A DNA stretch of 64,000 nucleotides from contig CM065885.1 in NCBI GenBank assembly GCA_033439255.1, positions 1,922,001 to 1,986,000 of the forward strand, written 5' to 3'. Origin of the DNA: Hericium rajendrae. Its lineage: Eukaryota > Basidiomycota > Agaricomycetes > Russulales > Hericiaceae. Below, in pieces: positions 10,670-21,877 of the stretch (positions are counted from its first letter, which is position 1; each line of letters starts with the position of its first letter). The position numbers and the translations under genes were made by a program. Below the pieces are notes generated by a model that saw only the letters and a list, made by a program, of their open reading frames with translations, did not search any database and was not told the DNA's origin.

Positions 10670-13306
10670 ATGACGACGGCTTCGATTCCTGTGCGATCCC
10701 AGCTCACTCTGCCCACGCTGTCCAGGCTGCAGTCGACCGTACCCGCGGATGTCTCCCCAGCCGCAGTAGCTGCCCAATGGCTTGACAGCTTCTCAGCAGC
10801 AGTCTCCTCCAAGAACGCGCAAGCCATCGACAGCCTCTTCCTTGAGGATGCCTTCTGGAGAGACATACTTGCCCTCAGTTGGGACTACAGATCCATCCAA
10901 GGCATTCCGCGCATCCGCTCTTTCTTCGACGCCTGCGTAGGCAGTGCCGGCCTCTCTATCTCTGCTATTGCACGAGACCCTCACCGCTCTCCCGTCCTTC
11001 GGAGCCCTTTCCCCGACCTTTCATGGGTCCAGTTTGGCTTCGACCTTGAGACGTCTCTCGGGAAAGGCCAAGGCTTCGCGCGCATCGTTCCTGTAGCGAA
11101 TGATGAATGGAAGGCCTATACGATGTTCACCACCCTCGAGTCTCTTGCCAACGACAATGTGCCGTATTCACTCTCTCGCCTAACTTGCGCATCCATTGAC
11201 TGGTTTTTTCCTGTGAAGGACTCTCCGGCTCATCAACCTTCCCAGGAAAAGGACTGGCTGAGTCGCCGCCAGCGTGAAATAGAATTCACTGACGGCGATC
11301 CTTCTGTGCTCATCATCGGCTCCGGCCATACTGGCCTCGAGCTTGCTGCTCGTCTTGGCCAGTCCGACATTCCCACCTTGGTGGTCGAGAAAAATCCTCG
11401 CGTAGGCGATAACGTGAGCTCACCCCGCGTCTACCCTCCGAAGCTACTCACTGTCATCTAGTGGCGAAACCGCTACGATTCGCTTTGTTTGCACGACCCC
11501 GTCTGTGAGTCCCTGATCCCTTTCTGGGGTCAAAAGCGTCTGATGGGTCGCATGCTCAGGGTGTGATCATATGGCATATCTACTGTAAGATGGAGTTCTA
11601 TATGGTCTCGGGATGCTCGTTTCTGACACGAGTATGGAAGGTTCCCTTCGACTTGGCCTATCTATACCCCAAGAATCAAAGTAAGATAAAGATCACCTCC
11701 TCATATACTCGGCTGCCCTCTCACGCTCTCGCAGCTCGCCGACTGGCTTGAATTCTACGCCCAATCACTCGATATCAATGTCTGGACATCGTCCAACATT
11801 GAGTGTGCGCGTTGGCTTCCCGGTCAGCAACTTTGGGATGTCTCCATCATCCGAGATGGCAAGAAGCGAGATCTGCGCATCAAGCACTTGATATTTGCTA
11901 CCGGTATGGGCGGCGGTGTGCCCGTCACTCCCGATATCCCAGGCAAGGTCTGTAGTATGCCCTCTCTCCCCCTTCATTCGCTGTTCTCTTGTTAAATGTG
12001 TATGGTTGAATAGGACAAATTCCGTGGCGAGGTTCTTCATTCCTCTACCTTCCACTCATCGAAGCCGTACCTCGGAAAGAAAGTTCTTGTCGTTGGCGCT
12101 TGCAATTCCGGTACGGTTCCTTCCTGCTGGTCATCCAGCCGTCTTTTCCCTAACATCTGTGCTTTCAGCCCACGATATCGCGCAAGATTTGGCCGAGACA
12201 GGTGTCGACGTAACAATGTATGCTGACCTCTTTTCACATCATCTCGCCGTTAGCGATCTCATACGATACGTCCCAGGCTGCAGAGGTCGTCGACATTTGT
12301 TGTCTCGGCCAAGGCCATTGTCGTGATGCTCAGCAGTGAGTCATCCAGTCTTCTTTCGCGCGCGCCTGAATTCTCTCAGCATCTGTCCAGAGGCTTATCG
12401 AGAAAACAACCCACCTATAGAGGTCGCCGACTACCTGAACGCTTCCATTCCTATCGCCATGGCCAAAATGATTCAGCAGCGCGTGACCCCCGACATTGCG
12501 GCCACAATCGACAAGTGAATCAATTCGTTTATCCATCTCTTATCTTTCTTACGCGCGGCGTGGCGGTAGAGAACTACACGAGAAGCTCCGAGGTACTGGG
12601 TTCCAACTCAACATGGGCCCTGATGGCTCCGGGCTGATGCAGCTCTTCCTGCGTCGCGGCGGCGGATATTATATCGGTACGTTGTCCTCTGACATGGCTA
12701 TCTTGCGTGCTGCATCCTCATCGGTATCCCTTCCAGATGTTGGGGCCAGCTCCATGATCGCGGAAGGCAAGATCGGACTGAAGTCTGGCACGGAGATCAC
12801 GGAATACACGGCCAATGGTGTCAAGCTTGCCGATGGCTCCGAGCTAAAGGCCGACGCCGTCGTCTTTGCCACTGGGTACGTACCATGCCCCTCGCTTCGC
12901 CCGAGCACGCGCCCTGTTCTCTTGTGCTCCCGACACGTTGCTGATCATCGATGGTCGGCGCAGGTTCGGCGACCCCCGCAGCCTCGCGCGCGATCTCTGC
13001 GGTGCTAATGTCGCGGATAAGCTGCATCCAGTGTGGGGCCTCGACGAGGAGAGCGAGCTGAGCAGCGTGTGGCGCTACTCGGGCCATCCTCGACTGCATT
13101 TTGCCGGCGGTGAGTCGTGCGCCCCATGTAACTGATTCCTTGCTTATTCGATTCTGTCAGGAAACTTCGCTTTGTCGCGCTTCTATTCCCACTATCTTGC
13201 GTTGCGTACGCCGCTTTTGTCTGTTTCGTTCTGGATATTCACTCATTATCTTCTAGAAATCAAGGCGGAGGAGGACGGCGTGGCCCCTCAGCGGTATGGT
13301 CAGTAG
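10670..13306 (+). CDS. Flavin-dependent monooxygenase with N-terminal NTF2-like domain
   Basis: Seen: 14 exons join in frame to about 626 residues: 10670-11413, 11462-11504, 11560-11584 (25 nt), 11641-11680, 11735-11947, 12014-12110, 12169-12217, 12277-12335, 12391-12514, 12570-12676, 12737-12875, 12964-13109, 13161-13205 and 13257-13306. Residues 30-170 look like an NTF2/SnoaL fold. The FAD site GSGHTGLE is near residue 210, followed by WRNRYDSLCLHDP. The NADPH-site region VVGACNSAHDIAQDL comes mid-protein, and a late VVFATGFGDPR matches the FMO ATG-type motif. Known: this architecture (YUCCA/FMO-like group B) uses FAD and NADPH to oxygenate small molecules; the substrate cannot be told. All splice joints keep the frame, so it looks intact. 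It has no biosynthetic partners nearby. Confidence 0.88.
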
Positions 13307-14319
13307 ACGGTGCTAAACTCCCGTGTATTCGATGCCTGGGTTGTCCTGTCGTACTCGTACCGCTTTGGGTGTCGTTGCGTATATGGCCATTGCGTTCATA
13401 GCTTCTCACTTCTACCCACTTACTAGGCGTGACGGGAATCAGCGGGAAATCCATCAATTGTTGAAGACATCGTATGGCTATGCGAGACATACCGTGGCAT
13501 CGTGACGAGCTGTTTCTGCTCAGCTGTGAGCGACTGCTGCTCCACGGATCGAGCGCGCGACACTCCTGGTTGTATGTGGCCACCTCAACATCGTCGATAG
13601 GTAGTACCTTCACGATCTTCGGTATTTGAAAGCGCGGGGCCGGACGGTGCGTTCTTTCCGCTTGGGCGGCCTTTGCGGACGGTGATGCCTGTTGCTGCGT
13701 ATGTGTAGTGACCACTAACCGACTCATCGGGTGAGTGTCTGCGGTTATAGAATGCTGAATAGGCCGGTGCACAGACCTCGGGCTGCGCGCCCGTTAGCGG
13801 CGATGATCGTTTTGACGGTGCGTCTCTGTCTGTCCATGCTATAAAAAAGCTGACAGGCGAACATTGCAAATTATTTCCCATCAATTCCACTGCTTTAGTC
13901 ACTGGCAATTTCGGGCTCTACGCTGCTCGTCATATCGTCGTCAAAACACCTCCCAACTCAGATGGCCCGATACGCCATACTATCACTATAGCCTCCAGTT
14001 TCAGCTGTCTGCGAACAACGGAGCCCCCATGGACGGCACGGTGTGAGTCTACGCGGCAGCCTCTAGCCAGCCTCTTTCAGATGGCACTGTTGTGTTCATA
14101 AAGGCGAAGGTGCATATCGCGCCTGAAATTGGCGGTGCCATCCTGGAGCCGATATACATAGATTGATATTGAACAGTCACTTATCCGTCGGCTTGTTGTT
14201 GACACGTTTGCCTGGCATTGATGATGATCCACCAGCTGTGGCCCAAGATTCAAGTACTCATTAGTTGGTTTGTGTAGTAGCATGGCCGGCGCTTAATACA
14301 GGAACTTGAAGCGCTGTGC
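13307..14319. other. Unassigned spacer holding one copy of a duplicated minus-strand block
   Basis: The part 13440-13700 resembles 18580-18840. On the minus strand both can be read as a KVL..DD.EVAT.NQE-like peptide followed by QLVT-P, which suggests remains of the same broken host gene; I do not recognise the family. The remainder to 14319 shows short frames only. A stretch near 14190-14215 also resembles 19290-19320. Confidence 0.45.
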
Positions 14320-14432
14320 TGTTGACTACGAGGCATCCTCTGCCTCTTTCGACACGCGCTCATTAGCACATCGTCGCAAGCACTTTCGAACGTTACATAC
14401 ATCAGGAACTCAACTTCTCATACTCAACTATG
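14320..14432 (+). repeat. Copy of the NLR promoter/5' UTR segment
   Basis: About 110 bp resembles 21780-21880, the DNA just before the NLR start. Both run from an ACGAGGCATCCTC-like block through GCAAGCACTT and an AACTCAACTT tract to an ATG. Here the ATG leads into mago-like sequence, not into the NLR. Confidence 0.6.
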
Positions 14433-14459
14433 TAAGTACTGCCAGTGCCAGTGCAATGA

Positions 14460-14930
14460 CTTGCTGAACTGGAAAGAGAACTTACGTACAATGCCTTTCC
14501 ATTGGAATAGCGCGCTAATTTATTTCGCCCGCATTTCCCATCCTCCTTGTCTTTATCGTCTCTATGTTCATCGCAAATGCTATTTATGCATGGCATTGAT
14601 GGTGTGGGTGGCACCGCTGTTGATGCAGGAGCTGAAGCGGATCATCGAGCAGAGCGAAATCACCCAGTGCGTGTAGCAGCCATATTTCCCCCGCATGTCC
14701 GGTGTACTCATATAGATTTCAGGGAGCATAACATTGGCCAAAGAAGAACATCGTGGCAGCAAATAAGCCCTGTGGGCAATGACCATATTGCATTGGAGGT
14801 ATGCTTCTTCTGCGAACGTGTCTTCATACCGAGATTTTCTCTAATACGCCCAAACACATTGCGAAAATCAGCTCGTTGGTGGACATTTAGGATAGCCTGA
14901 AGGTCTCTGGCTTCTGGTTCAGCGGTGCCA
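14460..14930 (+). pseudogene. Mago nashi fragment (C-terminal half), broken
   Basis: Seen: after a putative intron, an exon reads MQELKRIIEQSEITQ (about 14620-14668), the conserved helix of Mago (family MEELKRIIDDSEIT). A second exon has WPKKNIV and then GNDHIALE in a shifted frame (about 14734-14800). A third piece, after an intron ending near 14871, reads KISSLVDI then a stop (family KIGSLVDV). Known: Mago pairs with Y14 in the exon junction complex. The frameshift and stop mean this copy is not functional. The start of the gene is missing here: the DNA before it matches the NLR promoter. A sister fragment with the N-terminal half lies at 19423-19750. Confidence 0.72.
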
Positions 14931-15832
14931 CTCCCAATGCGATCGAAGCCCTCTAAGCCCCTTACAGTACGTCAAGCATTAGCTTCTGTCTGGCTTGGGT
15001 TGACCTGGGTTGCCCGAAGGTCTGCTGTAAACAAGGCTTCGGGCTCTGTCAAAGCAGCTCCCGTGAAACCTTCCGAGGGGCGGAAAGTCGCTTCGTACAT
15101 AGACCGTTATGTCCCTCTGTTGCCCTGCTGATAACCACTCCAGCGACAGGATCGCTCCACCCTCCGCCCCTGTCTTCGCATTTCCCAAATCCATCAAGCT
15201 TCTCCGCGGCATCACACTCAACCCCGAAGAGCGTGCATTTCACGCGAGCATTGTCCATGGCCGCGGCGATCTCAAGCCCTAACAGCACCCACAGACCCAT
15301 GCATCTCCCATTGCGCTCGTCTGAACTGAACTTGAGGCGCGCCATGCCTCTGATTGCCGTATCCTCCGAGCAGGCGCTTCTATACTCATCTTCACGATGC
15401 GATGCTGATGAGGACAAAATGAAACGACGCCCAACGGGTCCCAAGCTCCATCTGTAGCTATGAAAAAGCTTGCTGTGTAGTCATTAATGTTCCTCATCAT
15501 GGTCGGGAGTCTGTGCCGGCGCCCATGAAGATCACATAAATGTGCACGAACAATGGCTCGCCGCCGGGACTCGTGCTTCCACCATGGATCGATCACAAAG
15601 GCAGACCCCATAGTAGCAGGCATGCGGAAGTTTTTTAGACAAGTTAACACACGGTCAAACAGTCATAGGATGGCCATCATTCCAACACGGTGCAGTGACT
15701 ATCTGGGCCTGCGAGATCCCTGCTTATAAGCGACTGTTATGCCGACTACTGATATGGAGACCCGGCTGTTCGCTCTGCTGAATCATCTCACAGCTAGCTG
15801 AGCAAAAAAGCGCTATCTGTCCTGCTCAGTAC
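14931..15832. other. Unassigned spacer upstream of DUF6534 copy C
   Basis: Short frames on both strands (for example 15049-15444 minus and 14925-15131 plus) show no recognisable domain. One plus-strand stretch near 15150-15260 is protein-like but soon broken. From about 15735 the DNA resembles the promoter of copy A. Confidence 0.35.
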
Positions 15833-15840
15833 TATAAATA
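15833..15840 (+). promoter_or_regulatory. TATA box of DUF6534 gene C
   Basis: TATAAATA lies about 70 bp before the ATG at 15906, in sequence similar to that before copy A. Confidence 0.6.
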
Positions 15841-15905
15841 CCCGTGACATCAAAGTTATTGAAGCTTGTAGATATCCTCCCTGGTGCCGTACCCCCTCAT
15901 TGCGG

Positions 15906-18090
15906 ATGTCTATGTCTCAAGACCTCTCATCCCTCCCTCTCGACAGACCTACTCCCTATCCAGATGGTCTCTTCCGCGAAATTTTTGGTGCGTCCAGTAC
16001 TTTGGGGACTCGACATTATGCTCATGTCTATAAATCCATTACGTGTCAGGTGGCACAGTGATATGTTGCATGCTCATGCTCGTCCTCTACGGACTATCGG
16101 TGTCGCAGGCAAGCGGTCATGCTCAGCTCTACGTGTCATTAGCTTGAACCTCATCGAAGATATACTTGTACTACCTGAATTATCCGGATGATCGCCGGAT
16201 GCATAAAGTGCTGGTAAGTAATATTTGGCAGTTCTGTGCGACGTCTTGTTTAACCTTCGATCAGGTCACAGTGCTCTTGTTGGTACTGCCGGTCGTGGTT
16301 TCCAATCCGCTCTGACGATGTGCGAAACAGCTGTACATCAACATTGCATGTAATCTTTGGTAAGCATTCTGTCTTACTCCTAGAGTCGTATTGAACAGCC
16401 TCATGGACAGCTTGCGATTCCGTGTATCACTACACAGTGCATCTCATCGTAAGACTGCGTCTGGATCGGAACCTAAAGCTTTTATCTGTCTCTAGATCAT
16501 CACATACCACGACCCATTGTTATTGATCAGTGGATATTGGTATGTGTGTCTCGTTGTAACGTTGTTTTAGCTCCGATTGATCACGAATTTCCATTGCTAG
16601 GTCACTTTATGCATGAGCATTCTGCTGTTGCCATTCTTCCATTGACTAACGTTTCTGCTTGCTTAGGCAGCCCCTGGAACTGGGGTGGGCTTGCATCAGC
16701 AAAACGCTTTTGATTTATGACTGACCTTGTTTTTAGGTTTTCATCTGCTTTCTAGTCCAATCGTGAGCTTTGTCAAAATTTCGTGGATCTACGTGATCAC
16801 CGAATTTATGGTCAATCTCAGGTTCTATACGCGGATGATCTACTATTGTCGGTGCATCTGTGCCTTTTTTTTTTTGGTATACTTCTCACGTGCATTGTTC
16901 GAGCAGTGACAAAAGGCACCTGGCGCTTGCTCCTGACCACTATACTTGTATGCAGCATTTCATGGGCTCGGGTCGACTGCGAGTCAAAGCTAATTCGTCA
17001 GGAATATAGGTGCTGTTAATCTTTACGCAAGTTGGTAAGCGTGTGTTCACTGACAGCGATTACAATCTAAGAGGGGACTACGCTCCAGGTTTTGGAATTT
17101 GTACGCGAATAGGATCCTTTGTTGATATTCTTCACTAATTCAATCACTACAGTGACGAATGTTAGATCGTCAGTCCTTATTCAGTTCTTGCTAGACCTTG
17201 CTTCGATCAAACATTAGATTCCGTGGATGGGATATCATGAACCTGTCAAGCATTGCTGTAGGATTCAACTAGCCTTCTCCCGATCGCCAAGAATAATGTA
17301 TTCACTAGCTCAGCTCGATCGTTCCAATGATTGCTGCCAGGGTTGCACCAGACTTAGTGACTGCGCTATCACTTTGCATTTGCTTGCGTCACGCACAACA
17401 GGGGAACCTTATAAAGTGCGTTCCACGGTACTTTTGATTGCTTATTTGACGCACCTCTGACTCCCCCGAAAAGATCAGCGAAATTGGTTCATACCTTGAT
17501 CATTTTCTCTGTGAACAGATTTCTACTGACTACGTATGTACGATTTTTGGCGTGCGAGATTATGCTGCTGAAATAGCACAGGGTAGTTGTTGTTGTCCAA
17601 ATGATAGTGGTCAGTTTCCCTGTCGTGTCAGCAGGTCTTCTTGACTGACCAACTTGAATGACTAGCTCATCTACTCGCCCACTAGCACTTGGGCTATGCC
17701 AATAGACTACGTCAGCGTTCATTGTAAGCCTTCCTCAACCATATACTTTGGTGTTTCATTCCCTTCGCAGTGTATGTGAACAGCTGCTTGGCGACGCTCA
17801 ATTCGCGCAACCACATGCGCAGCATCGGCGAAAATGGCACGGAGCAATCTGATTTCCTGACCACAGGCCATGGCATCAAGTTCGAACGTCCGCAGATTGT
17901 CACCACGAGCAGAGACAGACATTCAGTGAATGTTGAATTGACCCGCACGAGGACCACAGAGGAAGTGGGGATTGATATGGTAGACTCTGTCAAAGATCAT
18001 AACCCGGACTGCACTATGGTATGGACTATCTCTTAATTAAAGTCCCACTGGTTACGTTGACATATATTCAAGTAGATATCGGCTGTTTGA
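15906..18090 (+). CDS. DUF6534 multi-span membrane protein, copy C
   Basis: Seen: it starts MSMSQDLSSLPLDRP and follows the exon order of copy A closely. A hydrophobic exon is followed by IYLYYLNYPDDRR, an ITYHDPLLLIS exon, a ten-base microexon at 16601-16610 and an FYTRMIYY segment. The C-terminal exon is about 17771-18018 (VYVNSCLATLNSRNHMR...VGIDMVDSVKDHN) and the last exon is 18076-18090. Two introns have GC donors (16109 and 16611), shared with copy A but not with copy B, so A and C are the closer pair although B lies next to A. Function is unknown (DUF6534, membrane). The similarity covers promoter, introns and exons, so the duplication was of genomic DNA, not of a processed transcript. 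Confidence 0.75.
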
Positions 18091-19422
18091 ATTATACTGT
18101 ATATCAGTTCGGATACTTGAATATCTATGCTATTCAATCGATACAATCATCTTCCTTGCTGGCACCGCGCCAAAGGCGTAGCCCATGACAGTCGCAGAAT
18201 TTGTTTGCATCATGGAATCGCGGGCGGCTTGTCAGCACATCGGGAGGTGGTGGGAAGAGCAAAACACACTCGAGGACCCAGGAGCGCTGCACTCTCCGCG
18301 TTCATCTCGCGGCCATCTGGGGAGGCTCGTTGGCAGACGAGACGATCCATCAGCGCTAAGAAGACGGGAACAGAGTGCACGCGCACTGCTCATGCGCAAG
18401 AGGTGCTCCGTGGTGGGACCCCGCTCATCCACGCTGAACGCGGCGAAGAAAGTCTGCAGACTGGGCATGCGATAACGGCTGGCAGCCGACGCCGTCAGAC
18501 AGACTACGATGAGTGGCTCATCAGCTGTGCAACATTTTGATATATACGCATGGACGACGCGGCAACGGTGTCACAAGAATGCGCTCCTCGAATTTTTGCA
18601 GGATCTCGATGATCATCAGCGACCACGGCAGCGTGACGAGCTGCATCTGGTCAGTCGCGAGTGACCTTCAGAAGAAACACGCAAATTTCCTGGTTGTTCG
18701 TGGCCACATTTCCGTCGACGAGCAGCACCTTCATGATCTCTTGCCTCTGGGCGGCGCGTTGTCCTGCAGCTGTCCTTGCGCCGCACAACCTCCGCTGACG
18801 ATGATGCTTGTCTCGGCAAGATATCAATAGCTTCGCGTTGCGCTTGTGACACCGACTTCTACGGCGCGAAGTTCGTCTCATTCAGCTTTACCAGGCACGG
18901 TAGTAGCATCCACTCCTCGCAACTGCGAGCGCGCGAGCAGTCGATTAGGGAAGACAAAGGGTGGGAGCGAGAGCGCGCGCGTCTTCATCCAGCCTTTTGG
19001 CGTGAAGTATGTGTGAGATACGAGTTAGATAGGCCCAGCTTCGCGGTCTACGAGTCATCTCAAGTCTCTAGACCACTTGAGGACAAGTTGTGCTCGTAGA
19101 TGAGAGGGCCGCAGTAGCAGACATCGTTGATCGTGGAGTTGTCTGTCATCGCCATGCTCATGCACATGTGCTGCGGGTGGGACGATATGAGAGTGCAGCG
19201 AGAATAGAGGGCTTGTACCAGTGGGATTTAGACTCCAGAGTTATCCACTTGGTAACTTAGTAAACTAGAGTACTTACTTCAGTTCGAGCCTCAAGGCGCG
19301 TTGTTGACGCGTTGTTTGGCACTGATGATGTCGGCAGGTCCTCTAATTACGGTCCTCAAGTCTCGCTGCTATCTAACCGTCACCAAGCGATTGCTTGTTG
19401 AGACGTTGAAGTCTAGCACCTA
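18091..19422. other. Unassigned region with second copy of the duplicated minus-strand block
   Basis: The part 18580-18840 resembles 13440-13700. On the minus strand it reads EIMKVLLVDGNVATNNQE and, in another frame, QMQLVTLPWSLMIIEILQKF, which looks like a decayed host exon of unknown family. Further minus-strand frames at 18232-18468 may belong to the same relic. The stretch 19290-19320 resembles 14190-14215. Nothing else is supported. Confidence 0.4.
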
Positions 19423-19750
19423 TTATGTCTAGTTACGGCTCCACTGGGATTCTTCTACCTGAGGTATGCAACCCTAACTCTCGAGTATCTAAACATCTGA
19501 TCATTTTTCAGTGATCAGATACGGGTGGGTATCCTTGTCGAGCTACATGGTTGTGTTCTTTTGCTCATGAACACACGCGCTGGCATTCTTCTGCAGCACC
19601 GGGTGGTCGGGTAGCGTGGCTACGAGTTCCTTGAGTTGCAATATCCACATGGTCATCTCCGATATGCAAACAACTCGAAGTACTTACTGCAACGACTCGC
19701 TGGTCCGGATGGAGAGTACGTACGGACGCCTTTAAGCTGTAACAGTGCGC
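19423..19750 (+). pseudogene. Mago nashi fragment (N-terminal half), broken
   Basis: Seen: an ATG at 19423 leads, in a shifted frame, to FFYLR at an exon end (family FYLRYY). After an intron the DNA reads RGYEFLELQYPHGHLRYANNSKY (in two blocks, 19620-19684), matching the GHEFLEFEF and LRYANNS blocks of Mago. An in-frame stop lies just before this block. The downstream DNA (about 19700-19780) aligns with the intron-like start of the fragment at 14460, so the two are separate copies that lost opposite halves. No intact mago gene is in the window, so a functional copy should exist elsewhere, because the gene is normally essential or at least conserved. Confidence 0.7.
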
Positions 19751-20227
19751 TAACCTTCTTCGTTTGCATTCATTCATCTTCCGTGCATTCGCCTCTCCCA
19801 CCTTTGTCGGAAAGAATAATAGAAATCAAGCTGCTGGCGAAGAATATGGCGAATACGCCTCGTGGACTTTTTCGACTTGGCTTTATCTCAATATGTGCAC
19901 TATATCATGTGCGATCTGATGTAGTTGTCCTACAACGGCCCGCGGCGACATGAACGGTCTTCCGGCTGGTGGTCTTTTCCTAGCGTCTGGTTCGGCAATC
20001 CATCTGATATTTGTCAGAATCCCTGGCTGAGCTCGCCTCCAATGGCCCGAAATCCATACTGCCAGCATGATCGTGCTGAAGGTGTTACTCGTAGATCACT
20101 CAGAGGAGATGCACGTCCGAAAGGTGGTCCTCCTCAGCCTGAGCCATAATGCAGGCAGCATTCGGTGAGTTTGCTTCGTACTTTGCGAAGTGCTAGCTTG
20201 ACGCGATCACACGAATAGGATGTCGGA
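19751..20227. other. Unassigned spacer
   Basis: Short frames only on both strands. No family, repeat or RNA gene was recognised. Confidence 0.35.
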
Positions 20228-20650
20228 GTGCCAGACCCGCACCCACCCGTCCTGCTGGAAACCTCGTTCTCTCCTCGTCTCAGAACTAATATACCGCAGC
20301 AACGAGCATCTTTTCGTCGTTTCCGCAACGAAGTCTCAACGTACTTATTCGACAGTAACCTCTTGTCAATCTCCATCCTGACCAGACACAGCATCGTATC
20401 GGCAGCGTCCTACGTGCGACGGGATCATGCAGACATCACATTGGAATCTCTCATCCCATCTGAAATTGAACTACAACGTATTGCAGACCTAATGGCAGAG
20501 CACGAACAAAACGGGCCATCAGAAGATCAATGTCAGGGATCGCATCCACGACAGAATTGAGCACTTCACTTTCGACGACCCCATCGTACTAGCGAACAGT
20601 CACAATAATTATCCCTATGAACTCGATTTGGGCGGTTCCGAATTCTGTGG
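20228..20650 (+). CDS. Possible exon(s) of an unrecognised host gene
   Basis: A plus-strand frame at 20228-20560 ends in a protein-like stretch (ITLESLIPSEIELQRIADLM). The next frame continues with INVRDRIHDRIEHFTFDD and a PYELDLGGSEF ending near 20648, followed by a GT and, about 50 bp later, a plausible CAG acceptor near 20694. The composition looks like true coding sequence, but the frame change suggests either a missed intron or a broken gene. I do not recognise the family. No start could be fixed. Confidence 0.3.
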
Positions 20651-21779
20651 GTAGCATGCTACATCGACTAAGGCTTTAGCTGATCAGCCAGGTATACGTC
20701 TCATCCAGCCCTTCCCTTGGTGTCTTCAGTGTCGAACTCAAACCTTTCACTGAGGCTTTTACGGAATACGGCACCGTTTCGAAGGCAACCCTACCCTCAT
20801 GCATGTCGACAGTGATCCTCGGTGCGGCGGCCCCATTCTGACAGCAGGCAGGCACATCCCACTCCCCCCGCACCTCTCGCTCTTCTCGAACGCGCATCTC
20901 AGCACGAATTTGCATTCCATCTGCTCTCTATACCAGCATGCACTCTCCCTCGACTGCGGGCCCGCTCGATTCACTCTGTGTCATCAGGTTCAAACTGTTC
21001 ATCTTCCTCGCGAAGGCGCTGGCACTCTTCACTGTGCACATGCTCGTCGATCTTTCTCTGCTGTCCACGCGTTCTGCCTTCCAAGCGGATCTCGCTACGC
21101 AGGAGGCGCATCTAGGTGTGGGGCACCTCGTGGACGAATACGGCCTGAAGGACCACGGGCTCGTTGCGTACCCATAGGCGTACCTGCAAGGGTATGCCTC
21201 CAGCAGGATGGTGTATGTTTGGCCGGAACGAGACGCTGTCACTCCAGAAGCAGCGGGGGCACCTCAAGCTCAAGAACCAGGTTACGATGCAGGCGGACAT
21301 CGAGACGGAGGAGTAGTGGGTGGATCTGGTTGTCAGGTTCGTGGAGTGGGAGAGCTGCGAAGATAGGATTGAGGTACGAGGGGCATTGGATCGATGTAGG
21401 TGAGTGGGTTGCCTGGAGATGTACTTGCCCCTTGGTATTCTCCTCTGCCGCACGACATTTAGCTTTGTCCAGCTTTGTGCTTCATCTCGTGTACATAACG
21501 TGCATTTTGATATGCAGCAGCAGGACATCACAGCTTTTTAGCATCTCGCATGCTCATCATTTTCCGGTTGTCAGCGTTGGATGAGTAGGTGTGCAGTTTG
21601 ATAAGGCTTGAATCGGGCCTGCGGGCCTCTTGGAATCTGCGCCTGTGCGGCCATTCTCAAGCGCTGATGATCGGCCTGGGGGAAGGAAGTATCAGACGCC
21701 TTGTGCGGGCCTGCGGTGATAGCAAGGCTGGTGCTTACAGTCGAAGCACTGAGTTGTTTGGGTTTGCCTGACACTGACC
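20651..21779. other. Unassigned region before the NLR gene
   Basis: Long overlapping frames on both strands (20799-21584 plus, 20928-21242 minus, 21112-21531 minus) reflect GC-rich DNA; none carries a domain I recognise. A helical-looking stretch (SLQKQRGHLKLKNQ) near 21216-21300 may be a remnant exon. Confidence 0.3.
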
Positions 21780-21877
21780 ACGAGGCATCCTCAGCTTTCG
21801 ACCCACGCTCACCAGCACATCATCGCAAGCACTTACAAATGCTACCTATCTCTGAACTCAACTTTTCATACTGAACA
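21780..21877 (+). promoter_or_regulatory. Promoter/5' UTR segment of the NLR gene
   Basis: The 100 bp before the NLR start are also found at 14320-14432, ahead of a mago fragment. No TATA box was clear in this copy. Confidence 0.45.
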
